Shown here in pieces: positions 52,188 through 59,356 of a stretch of 64,000 nucleotides of DNA; the stretch's first letter is position 1, and every line of letters begins with the position of its first letter. The notes under the pieces were generated by a model. That model did no database searches and had not been told where the DNA came from. It saw nothing but the letters and a program-made list of their open reading frames with translations. The stretch lies in assembly GCA_964404985.1 (NCBI GenBank), contig CAYOMD010000003.1, forward strand, positions 1-64,000. The letters run 5' to 3'. A program made the position numbers and the translations under genes. This DNA is from Hankyongella sp964404985. Its GTDB lineage: Bacteria; Pseudomonadota; Alphaproteobacteria; Sphingomonadales; Sphingomonadaceae.

Positions 52188-53750
52188 ATGGACTCAGAGG
52201 TGTTGCCAGACGAACTTCGCAGCCGGTCGCTGCCGGAGGTGTTGCTGAAGTATCAGGCGCGGCTGTGCGCCTCGGTCTCGCTGTATCCGTTTGTCGTGTG
52301 CGAGAAATCACGCCGGATCGGCGCGACCTGGGGGATTGCCGCAGAGTCTGTATTGACTGCCGGGGCGGATCGCACCGCCGGCGGCATGGACGTGCTTTAC
52401 ATCGGCTACAACCTCGACATGGCGCGCGAGTTCATCGACGTCTGCGCGATGTTCCTCAAGGTCTTCCATCAGCTCCAGCTTGACGTTGGCGAATTCGACT
52501 ATCTGGATGCGGGGGAGAAGGGCAGCGCCGACAAGCTCATCAAGGCGTTCCGCATTGATCTGCCGAGCGGTTTCTCGATTGTCGCCCTGACCAGCAATCC
52601 GCGAAGCTTGCGCGGTCGACAGGGCTTCCTCATTTTCGACGAGGCTGCATTCCACGACAACCTGAAAGAGATGCTGAAGGCGGCGATGGCGTTCCTGATC
52701 TGGGGCGGCAAGGTGCTTGTGATCTCGACACACGACGGCGTGGAGAACCCCTTCAACGAGCTGATCCTGGACATCCGGTCCGGGAAACGCAAAGGGCATG
52801 TCGAGCGCATCACGTTCGACGATGCCCTGGCGGACGGTCTCTACGAACGCGTGGCGCTGATTGCGCGCGCGAACGGCAAATCAATCGAGCCGAAGGAGCC
52901 CTGGGTTGCCGACATTCGCGGCAATTACGGCGAAGATGCCGACGAGGAACTGGATGTCAATCCCAAGGCGGGCGGTGCGACGGCAATCCCCCTGGCATGG
53001 CTTGAGGCGGCGGCGCGCGACGATATTCCGGTCCTGCGCTACGAACAGCCTGACAGCTTCACCATGGTCGACCAGCGTTTGCGCGAGGCCGAGACGGACC
53101 AGTGGCTGCGCGACCACCTGCTGCCGCTGCTGAAAACGCTGCCGTACTACCCGAGCTACGTCGGGCAGGATTTTGCCCGCAATGGCGATCTGTCGGTCAT
53201 ATGGCCAATCCAGATCGCGGACAATCTTAACAGCCTGACACCGTTTGTGCTGGAGATGCGCAAGATACCGTTCGAGCAGCAGCGGCAAGTCCTGTTCTTT
53301 GTGCTGGATCATCTGCCGCGCTTTTCGGGCGCGGCGCTCGACGCAGGCGGCAACGGCGCCTATCTCGCGGAAGTGACGCGGCAGAAATATGGCTCCATGA
53401 TCGAGCCAATTCTGTTCTCGGTGGAGTGGTATCGGGACAATATGCCCCGAACCCGCTCCGCCTTTGAGGATCGCACGACGACAATCCCGAAGGACCGGGA
53501 CACCATTGAGGATTTCCGCCAGCTTCGCTGGATCAAGGGCGTGATCCGCGTGCCCGAACGCCGAACCAAAGGCGCAGACGGCGCAAAACGGCACGGCGAC
53601 GCGGCCATCGCGAAGGCGCTGGCCGATTACGCGTCGATACGATCACCTATGGCGTACGGTTACGAGTCAGCCTCTGGGCACCCGGGCGGCATGCGCGCCG
53701 ACGACTCTGATCAGCAACAGAACGGTTTGTTCAGCAAGGGAGCCTATTGA
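52188..53750 (+). CDS. Large terminase (Mu gp28-like)
   Basis: Packaging motor of 520 residues. The ATPase half has a Walker A variant in CEKSRRIGATWG and Walker B GFLIFDEAAFHD; the nuclease half begins near VGQDFARNGDLSVIW with a likely catalytic Asp. The ATG at 52188 matches the family start; earlier in-frame codons run through the preceding gene. The stop overlaps the portal start. It appears full length. Confidence 0.88.
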   Translation: MDSEVLPDELRSRSLPEVLLKYQARLCASVSLYPFVVCEKSRRIGATWGIAAESVLTAGADRTAGGMDVLYIGYNLDMAREFIDVCAMFLKVFHQLQLDVGEFDYLDAGEKGSADKLIKAFRIDLPSGFSIVALTSNPRSLRGRQGFLIFDEAAFHDNLKEMLKAAMAFLIWGGKVLVISTHDGVENPFNELILDIRSGKRKGHVERITFDDALADGLYERVALIARANGKSIEPKEPWVADIRGNYGEDADEELDVNPKAGGATAIPLAWLEAAARDDIPVLRYEQPDSFTMVDQRLREAETDQWLRDHLLPLLKTLPYYPSYVGQDFARNGDLSVIWPIQIADNLNSLTPFVLEMRKIPFEQQRQVLFFVLDHLPRFSGAALDAGGNGAYLAEVTRQKYGSMIEPILFSVEWYRDNMPRTRSAFEDRTTTIPKDRDTIEDFRQLRWIKGVIRVPERRTKGADGAKRHGDAAIAKALADYASIRSPMAYGYESASGHPGGMRADDSDQQQNGLFSKGAY

Positions 53751-55324
53751 TGCCGCGACTTCTAGGCCCGGATGGCGAGCCGATTGACCGTTCCGTACTG
53801 ACGCAGGAAATCGCGGCGGCAGAGCTGACCGGCGTTCGTCAGCCGCTTGGCGGCCATCCCTCAGACGGTTTGACTCCGGCGCGACTGGGCACACTTCTGC
53901 GCGCCGCCGAGGGCAGCGACCCCGGCGAATATCTCGAACTCGCGGAAGACATGGAGGAAAAGGAGCCGCAGTATCTGACCGTACTGGGCGTGCGCAAGCG
54001 CGCTGTCGCGCAGCTGGAGATCACCATCGAGCCTGCCAGCGAAAGCGCACGCGACGCGGAAATCGCCGACTTTGTGCGCACGTTTACCAGCAGGATGAGC
54101 CTGGAAGACGAGATATTCGACATTCTGGACGCCGTCGGCAAGGGCTACTCCTGTACGGAGATTGTCTGGGAGACGTCCGCCCGGCAGTGGATGCCCAAAC
54201 GCCTGGTCTGGGTCGATCCACGCTTCATCGCCTTTGATCGCCAGAACCTGCGCACGCCCTTGTTGAAATCTTTGACTGGAACCAATCCGTCCGGCGGCGT
54301 CCCATTGGCTCCCTACAAGTTCATTTGGTTCGAGCTCAAGGCCAAGTCGGGACTGCCAATGAGGTCCGGTCTCGCCCGCGCCGTTGCGTGGTGCTACCTG
54401 TTCAAGAACTTTGACGTAAAGGGCTGGATACAGTTCGCCGAACAATATGGACGGCCGATTCGGCTGGGGAAGTATCACGCCGCCGCCACCGCAGACGAAC
54501 GCCGCACCTTGCTGCGCGCCGTTCGGTCGATTGGCGGTGATGCCGCCGCCATCATTCCGCAGGGCATGGAAATAGAGTTCGTGCAGCAGGCCAATACCGC
54601 CAGTGCCGCTGATTTCTACGAGCGGCTGGCCAAGTACATGGACCAGCAGATCTCCAAGCTCGTCCTCGGTCAGACTGCAACCACCGACGCCATTGCGGGC
54701 GGCCATGCCGTGGGTCGTGAACATAACGACGTCCGCAACGATATCGAGCGTGCGGATTGCCGGGCGCTGGCCTCGGCGCTGACCGATTATGTGGTTCGCC
54801 CCATGGTGGACCTGAATTACGGGCCGCAGCAGCGTTATCCGCGTTTGCGCATCGGTCGAGCCGAGCAGACGGACATTCCCGCACTGGTATCGGCCCTTGG
54901 CACGCTTGTGCCTCTGGGTCTGGACGTCAGCAAAAGCGAAATCCGCTCCAAACTCGGCCTCAGGGAGCCGGAATCACCCGAAGACCGGCTGACAGCCGGC
55001 AACGAACCGCAGCCAATCGATAATCCCGCAGGCGCGGCGCTGCAGACAGCGCTTCTGGCCCGCCAGATGCCTGATGGACCGGATGTCATCGATGATTATG
55101 TGGCAGAGGCTATCAGACGCGACGGCTTCGAGGTCATGTCGCCGGTAATCGCGCCGGTATTTGACGCCATCGAGGACGCCCATACCTTTGACGAGCTGCG
55201 CAGCAGGCTATCAACGGCGTTTCTGGCCATGGACAACACGCAACTCCAGCGCCTGCTGCAGCGCGGCGGCTTCAATATTGCGCTTTTTGAGCAGGCGGAC
55301 GTGCTGGTGGACGACAATGGCTGA
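53750..55324 (+). CDS. Portal protein (Mu gp29-like, DUF935)
   Basis: A 524-residue DUF935 portal protein. Typical segments are PQYLTVLGVRKRAVAQLEIT, GRPIRLGKYHAAATADERRT and KLVLGQTATTDAIAGGHAVG. Start ATG at 53750 shares a base with the terminase stop. It overlaps the gp30-like gene by 8 bases. It appears intact. Confidence 0.88.
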   Translation: MPRLLGPDGEPIDRSVLTQEIAAAELTGVRQPLGGHPSDGLTPARLGTLLRAAEGSDPGEYLELAEDMEEKEPQYLTVLGVRKRAVAQLEITIEPASESARDAEIADFVRTFTSRMSLEDEIFDILDAVGKGYSCTEIVWETSARQWMPKRLVWVDPRFIAFDRQNLRTPLLKSLTGTNPSGGVPLAPYKFIWFELKAKSGLPMRSGLARAVAWCYLFKNFDVKGWIQFAEQYGRPIRLGKYHAAATADERRTLLRAVRSIGGDAAAIIPQGMEIEFVQQANTASAADFYERLAKYMDQQISKLVLGQTATTDAIAGGHAVGREHNDVRNDIERADCRALASALTDYVVRPMVDLNYGPQQRYPRLRIGRAEQTDIPALVSALGTLVPLGLDVSKSEIRSKLGLREPESPEDRLTAGNEPQPIDNPAGAALQTALLARQMPDGPDVIDDYVAEAIRRDGFEVMSPVIAPVFDAIEDAHTFDELRSRLSTAFLAMDNTQLQRLLQRGGFNIALFEQADVLVDDNG

Positions 55325-56546
55325 ACCGTTGCCGGGCTTTGACGTCACCAACGAGGCTGCAGTCGCTTCTCTGCGCTCAAAGGACGTCGAGGTGAGCTTC
55401 CGGCATCAGGATATCACCCGTGAGGAGCATATCCGCGCGTTTACCGTCGCCGGCGTTACCAATCTCGATCTCCTGACAGAAATGCAACGGATCGTGACGG
55501 AACACGAGGCGCAAGGTCTCTCGCCTCAGGAATCCAGGAAGAAGCTGCGTGCAGCTATCCAGGAAGCGGGCTGGTGGGGGCCGGTTCGTGTAGCTGATCC
55601 GACAGGGCAGCAGCCGGATCGTATCGTGGACTTGTCCAGGCGCGGTCGGCTTGACCTGATCCTGTCGACCAACTGGCGAACCTCGCGCGCAGCAGCGCAA
55701 TGGAACCGCATCCAGCGAACCAAACGCCTGAGGCCTTTTCTGGCCTACAGATCAAGACGCGACGAACACGTACGCCCACTGCATCGCCAGTGGGATGGAA
55801 CTGTTCTGCATGCCGATGACCCCTGGTGGGTCGAGCATTTCCCGCCAAATGGCTGGCGCTGCCGCTGCGAGGTTCTGCAGTATTCGCAGCGCGAACTGAC
55901 CGCGCGCGGACTGGCCGTCACACCACGCCCGCCAGCGCCGACTACAACTTATGCGAACCCTCGTACGGGTGAAGTAATCGATGTACCAATGGGCATAGAC
56001 CCCGGCTTCTCTTACAACCCCGGAGTGCAGACTTTTGTGGGTGTGACCGGTGCGCTTTCGCGCTCGGTTTCCGCCGCCGCCCAGGTGCCGGACCTGCGCC
56101 CGGCAGCACGCAACCTTGTCCGTGAGGTCCTGGCACAAGAGGATTTCAGTCAACTGATGCAACCGGGCGCGACGGTTCCGGTGATGGTGCTGACACAGGA
56201 GCAGCAGGCCGCCTTGAATGCTCAAGGGTCAGTGGTGTTCATGAGCGCGGAAACTTTTATAAAACAGGTCGAAAAACGCCCTGAACTCGGTGCGCCAGCC
56301 TACCGTATGCTGCCTGACCTGGGGGAAAGCCCTGACCTGATCATCAGAGATGGTGACCGAAATCTCTTAATCATCCTGGCCAGAGGTCGAGCCTGGATGG
56401 CCGCGATAAAGATAACCAAGTCATTGAAAACGCTATTCCTGACGAGTTTTCGCCGGACAGATTCAGCAAACATCGCCAGGAAACGTGCCGACGGACAGGT
56501 GTTGTTTGACCGCTTTCCAAACGGGCTTTCCGAAAATGAAAATTAG
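55317..56546 (+). CDS. Head morphogenesis protein (Mu gp30/F-like) with possible nuclease-toxin tail
   Basis: The first ~270 residues are MuF-type (EHFPPNGWRCRCEVLQYSQR), the minor head protein of Mu-like phages. The last ~130 residues (from about 280) contain PAYRMLPDLGESPDLIIRDG and the W...TSFRR pattern. These resemble the small RNase/nuclease domains (PBECR type) sometimes fused to MuF; this is inferred from pattern only. ATG at 55317 overlaps the portal gene. Length is near normal (409). Confidence 0.8.
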   Translation: MAEPLPGFDVTNEAAVASLRSKDVEVSFRHQDITREEHIRAFTVAGVTNLDLLTEMQRIVTEHEAQGLSPQESRKKLRAAIQEAGWWGPVRVADPTGQQPDRIVDLSRRGRLDLILSTNWRTSRAAAQWNRIQRTKRLRPFLAYRSRRDEHVRPLHRQWDGTVLHADDPWWVEHFPPNGWRCRCEVLQYSQRELTARGLAVTPRPPAPTTTYANPRTGEVIDVPMGIDPGFSYNPGVQTFVGVTGALSRSVSAAAQVPDLRPAARNLVREVLAQEDFSQLMQPGATVPVMVLTQEQQAALNAQGSVVFMSAETFIKQVEKRPELGAPAYRMLPDLGESPDLIIRDGDRNLLIILARGRAWMAAIKITKSLKTLFLTSFRRTDSANIARKRADGQVLFDRFPNGLSENEN

Positions 56547-56706
56547 GGATTTGGCGCGCGGTGAGGGCTCCTTTTCACCCCACATTGCGCTCGATGGCCG
56601 GAAGGCCAACTGCTACGGCCAGGAGATTCACCGTGTCACGCGCGCCGCATGCTCATTACCAGATTCTTCGCCTTGCGTACAGCGCTCCGCTTTTGGTTGT
56701 ATTTAG
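56536..56706 (+). CDS. Short ORF coupled to gp30-like gene, probably truncated
   Basis: A 56-residue frame begins 11 bases before the gp30 stop (MKIRDLARGEGSFSPHIALD) and ends at 56706. I do not recognise it. The overlap suggests a real next gene in the phage, but base composition falls off sharply after about 56680, so its 3' part may be replaced by unrelated AT-rich sequence at a deletion junction. Confidence 0.35.
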   Translation: MKIRDLARGEGSFSPHIALDGRKANCYGQEIHRVTRAACSLPDSSPCVQRSAFGCI

Positions 56707-56788
56707 AGTTTGATAAGACATCATAACAATGTCTCGAATCCGACGTGAAAACCATGCTCTCAGCAGTCAGCTTTAAAACAGGTGAAAC

Positions 56789-56810
56789 AACAATATTCCA
56801 CTATATTGTT
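56789..56810. promoter_or_regulatory. Operator-like inverted repeat
   Basis: AACAATAT (56789-56796) and ATATTGTT (56803-56810) form a perfect 8-bp dyad around six bases, with GAAAC and TTTC extending it imperfectly. In the AT-rich phage end it could be a repressor operator. Confidence 0.35.
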
Positions 56811-57045
56811 TCTGTGTTTAATGATATTACTGTGATTTGTAATAAATCCGCAAAAGCTCGGGACATTAATTATTCTTAACGCAATGTATTTGAATGGGTT
56901 AAAAATGGCACTTTTGCGGCCTTTTAAAGCGTACCGAACATCTGTGATCTCGGTCAAAAACTGTGCGAGACAGCCCGTTACGCCGCACTGTTTCCATATC
57001 ATGCACAAAAGGACATTAATTCGACTCAAGCGAATTCTGGCCACG

Positions 57046-57151
57046 TAAGAACAATAACGTCCTGATATTCATGCCTTTCATCCGGCTTTATCCGGCTTCA
57101 TCCGGTCATATCCGGCCTATCTCTATTTCTATCAATTAGTGTCCCGTCACA
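57046..57151 (-). repeat. Prophage end with spread transposase-binding-type repeats
   Basis: Read inward from 57151 the end is TGTGACGGGACACTAATT, five bases before CGGGAC exactly as at the other end. A second site, CAGGACGTTATT, begins 87 bases in (57064), and two opposite-facing copies lie further inside at 57011 and 56859. Wide spacing with one reversed site recalls the Mu left end. Confidence 0.7.
57081..57120. repeat. Four TCCGG blocks at exact 10-bp spacing
   Basis: TCCGGCTTTA, TCCGGCTTCA, TCCGGTCATA and TCCGGCCTAT follow one another without gaps. The 10-bp period puts each TCCGG on the same DNA face, as for a cooperative protein site or a bend between transposase sites. Confidence 0.7.
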
Positions 57152-57156
57152 TCTTT
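57152..57156. repeat. 5-bp target duplication (TCTTT), copy 2
   Basis: Matches 49398-49402 and abuts the second prophage end. Removing 49403-57156 restores the native sequence behind the DUF3501 gene. Confidence 0.85.
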
Positions 57157-57204
57157 GTCGGAGTTTTTTACGATTCCCTCAGCATTGCCCACAGGGTTTT
57201 CCGA

Positions 57205-57217
57205 TAAATCACTGATA
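57205..57217 (-). promoter_or_regulatory. IHF-type site upstream of the sigma-54 promoter
   Basis: On the minus strand TATCAGTGATTTA fits the IHF consensus WATCARNNNNTTR at every position. It lies 19 bases upstream of the -24 element, where IHF bends DNA at many sigma-54 promoters. A match to a degenerate motif in AT-rich DNA can be chance. Confidence 0.45.
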
Positions 57218-57235
57218 ATAAATGATTAAAAAATA

Positions 57236-57252
57236 TGGCACGGAACTTGCTT
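57236..57252 (+). promoter_or_regulatory. Sigma-54 (RpoN) promoter, perfect -24/-12
   Basis: TGGCACGGAACTTGCTT matches TGGCACG-N4-TTGCW without mismatch, with GG at -25/-24 and GC at -13/-12 correctly spaced. The predicted start is near 57262. No gene follows on the plus strand; a terminator lies at 57301-57330. Confidence 0.8.
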
Positions 57253-57261
57253 TAAGATGTT

Positions 57262-57331
57262 TATTGTTGTCTAGTTTTTTTGTGTTTCGTCTAAGGGGGT
57301 AAACGGGATGCTTCGGCATCCCGTTTCGTTT
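57262..57331 (+). ncRNA. Predicted sigma-54-dependent small RNA, about 70 nt
   Basis: From the predicted start the transcript would have an unstructured U-rich 5' part of about 38 nt, with a T7 run and AAGGGGGT, and would then end in the strong hairpin terminator. No open frame of useful length fits. It lies between the prophage and ilvD, antisense to neither. Inferred from promoter plus terminator spacing only. Confidence 0.55.
57301..57330 (+). terminator. Intrinsic terminator with TTCG tetraloop
   Basis: AAACGGGATGC (57301-57311), loop TTCG and GCATCCCGTTT (57316-57326) form a perfect 11-bp stem followed on the plus strand by CGTTTTC. On the minus strand the stem can also terminate ilvD, which ends at 57332, though the U-run there is short. 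Confidence 0.82.
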
Positions 57332-59062
57332 TCAGCAATCCGCATAGACCCCGATTTCCTGTGCCGCACCCGGGTGCGTAATCGCACCGGATCGCGCTGG
57401 ACCGACAGTATGGGCATAGCGCCAGAGCGCGCCTGATCCGCTTTTCAGGGCTGGAGCCCGCCAGAGTGCACGCCTTGCGGCCAGCTGCGCATCCGGTACG
57501 TCCAGATCCAGCGTTCCAGCCACGGCATCGATCACAATGCGGTCGCCGTCTTCGACCAAGGCAATCGGCCCGCCATCCTGCGCTTCCGGGCCGACATGGC
57601 CTATGCAGAAGCCGCGAGTCGCGCCGGAGAAGCGGCCATCCGTGATGAGTGCCACCTGGTCGCCCATGCCCTGTCCGTAGAGTGCTGCCGTCGTCGAGAG
57701 CATCTCACGCATTCCGGGGCCGCCCTTGGGGCCTTCGTAGCGGATGACGATGACATCACCCGGCTGGATGCGCCGTGCCTGCACCGCGGCAAAAGCATCC
57801 TCCTCGCACTCGAAAACGCGGGCAACGCCGGTAAAGGTCAAGACGTTCATGCCCGCGACCTTGACGATGGCCCCCTCGGGCGCCAGCGATCCGCGCAGGC
57901 CCACCACACCGCCGGTGGGGGTGATCGGCGCGTCCGCAGGGCGGATCACCGTCTGGTCGGGGTTCCAGGCGATATCCGCCAGGTTCTCGGCCAAGGTGCG
58001 CCCGGTGACTGTCAGGCAGTCGCCGTGGAGGAAGCCATGCTCCAGCAGCGTCTTCATGGCCATCATAACGCCACCCGCCTCGTAGAGGTCTTTGGCGATA
58101 TAGCGGCCACCCGGCTTCAGGTCGGCGATGTAGGGCGTGCGCTTGAAGATCTCGACTACATCGAACAGGTCAAAATTGATGCCGCACTCGCTGGCCATCG
58201 CTGGCAAATGCAGTGCTGCGTTGGTCGATCCGCCGGTTGCGGCCACCACCGCCGCCGCATTCTCGAAGGCTTCGCGCGTACAGATGTCTCGCGGGCGGAT
58301 GTTCTGTGCCAGCAGGTCCATCACCGCCAGTCCGGCGGCGCGGGCGATCTCGTCGCGGCTTTGGTAAGGGGCAGGTGTCATGTTGGAATGGGGCAGCGAC
58401 AGGCCAATAGCCTCCCCAACGCAAGCCATGGTGTTGGCGGTGAACTGGCCACCGCACGCGCCGTGACCAGGACAGGCCGCCTTCTCGAGCGCCGTCAGCC
58501 GCTCCAGCGGGCAATGACCGGCGGCATACTGGCCAACCCCTTCGAACACATCGACTACGGTTACGTCTTTATCCTCGAACCGTCCGGGCAGGATCGAACC
58601 GCCGTAGACAAACACCGAAGGCACGTTGAGGCGCAGCATCGCCATCATCATGCCAGGCAGGCTCTTGTCGCAGCCGGCAAAGCCGACCAGCGCATCGTAA
58701 CAGTGGCCGCGCACGCTGAGTTCCACAGAGTCTGCAATAACTTCCCGGCTGATGAGCGAGGCCTTCATGCCCTGGTGGCCCATGGCGATGCCATCCGTCA
58801 CCGTGATCGTGTTAAAGCGGCGTGGCATGCCCCCCCCGGCGACCACCCCCTCGCGGCAGATATTGGCCTGGTGGTCGAGCGCTGCGTTGCACGGGGCACT
58901 GTCGTTGCCAGCCGAGACCACGCCGACAAACGGCCGGGCGATCTCTGCCTCGGTCAACCCCATAGCGTAATAGTAGGAGCGGTGCGGTGCGCGCTCCGGA
59001 CCCACCGAAACGTGACGGCTGGGCAGGCGGGATTTGTCGAAACGCGAGATTTCAGCGGTCAT
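57332..59062 (-). CDS. ilvD: Dihydroxy-acid dehydratase
   Basis: Fe-S enzyme of valine, isoleucine and pantothenate synthesis that dehydrates 2,3-dihydroxy acids to 2-keto acids. The 576 residues contain the cluster cysteines in DSAPCNAAL, FAGCDKSLPG and GACGGQFTANTMA, with the catalytic segment ALITDGRFSGATRGFC. CGGAG precedes the ATG. No other ilv gene lies nearby. Length fits the shorter IlvD branch. The C-terminus runs to within 2 bases of the terminator stem. Confidence 0.95.
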   Translation of the reverse strand: MTAEISRFDKSRLPSRHVSVGPERAPHRSYYYAMGLTEAEIARPFVGVVSAGNDSAPCNAALDHQANICREGVVAGGGMPRRFNTITVTDGIAMGHQGMKASLISREVIADSVELSVRGHCYDALVGFAGCDKSLPGMMMAMLRLNVPSVFVYGGSILPGRFEDKDVTVVDVFEGVGQYAAGHCPLERLTALEKAACPGHGACGGQFTANTMACVGEAIGLSLPHSNMTPAPYQSRDEIARAAGLAVMDLLAQNIRPRDICTREAFENAAAVVAATGGSTNAALHLPAMASECGINFDLFDVVEIFKRTPYIADLKPGGRYIAKDLYEAGGVMMAMKTLLEHGFLHGDCLTVTGRTLAENLADIAWNPDQTVIRPADAPITPTGGVVGLRGSLAPEGAIVKVAGMNVLTFTGVARVFECEEDAFAAVQARRIQPGDVIVIRYEGPKGGPGMREMLSTTAALYGQGMGDQVALITDGRFSGATRGFCIGHVGPEAQDGGPIALVEDGDRIVIDAVAGTLDLDVPDAQLAARRALWRAPALKSGSGALWRYAHTVGPARSGAITHPGAAQEIGVYADC

Positions 59063-59356
59063 GAGGAGTCTCCGGAGTCGCCCCTGCTGATACAGACGAA
59101 GGATTACAGAAAAAAGCCCGAAACTGACTTTTTATTGCAGAAAAACACCTATAAGCGCAGGAGAATTGCCAAAAGAGAAGTTTAAGCAACAGACTTTGAG
59201 ACGATTTCCGGTCGAGCGGAACCAACAAAAGTCCAATAAATATAGGGAAAACAAATATATAGACCTATTACCCGATACAGCTGGATCACCACTCCAACCA
59301 TTTCATGGACTTGAGCGGGTTGGTCGTGCTGGAAATTGCTCAGTGCCTGCAGGTCA

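Larger units (their letters stand above)
49403..57151. mobile_element. Mu-like transposable prophage remnant, 7,749 bp
   Basis: Both ends match: TGTAGCGGGACATTAATT at 49403 and, read inward on the minus strand, TGTGACGGGACACTAATT at 57151, with TCTTT duplicated outside. Inside are lysis genes (minus), a broken adenine methylase, and Mu-type genes for DUF2730, gp26-like, DUF3486, gp28, gp29 and gp30 proteins (plus). There is no transposase A/B, repressor, protease, capsid or tail gene. The 49403 end has two binding sites 23 bases apart, like the Mu right end. The 57151 end is AT-rich with spread sites, like the Mu left end. The element cannot move by itself. Confidence 0.9.
56707..57151. other. 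AT-rich prophage end without genes
   Basis: This non-coding stretch resembles the control end of a Mu-like phage: low GC, an operator-like dyad at 56789-56810, copies of the GGACATTAATT-type site at 56859 and 57011 (plus) and 57064 (minus), four phased TCCGG blocks at 57081-57120, and the terminal site at 57134-57151. A 94-codon minus frame at 56760-57044 looks spurious. The repressor and transposase genes that should adjoin it are gone. Confidence 0.65.

Noticed and set aside
56760..57044. 94-codon minus-strand frame in the AT-rich prophage end
   Set aside because: Composition is not protein-like (runs of Cys, Ile and Asn), it has no recognisable domain, and it lies across transposase-site repeats and the operator-like dyad.
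57081..57120. Possible small CRISPR array
   Set aside because: Units are contiguous 10-mers with no spacers and there are no cas genes.
59182..59301. A 39-codon minus-strand frame upstream of ilvD rich in Val, Ile and Leu, suggesting a leader peptide for attenuation
   Set aside because: It has no ribosome-binding site, the codons are mixed with many Tyr and Phe, and no GC-rich terminator lies between it and ilvD.
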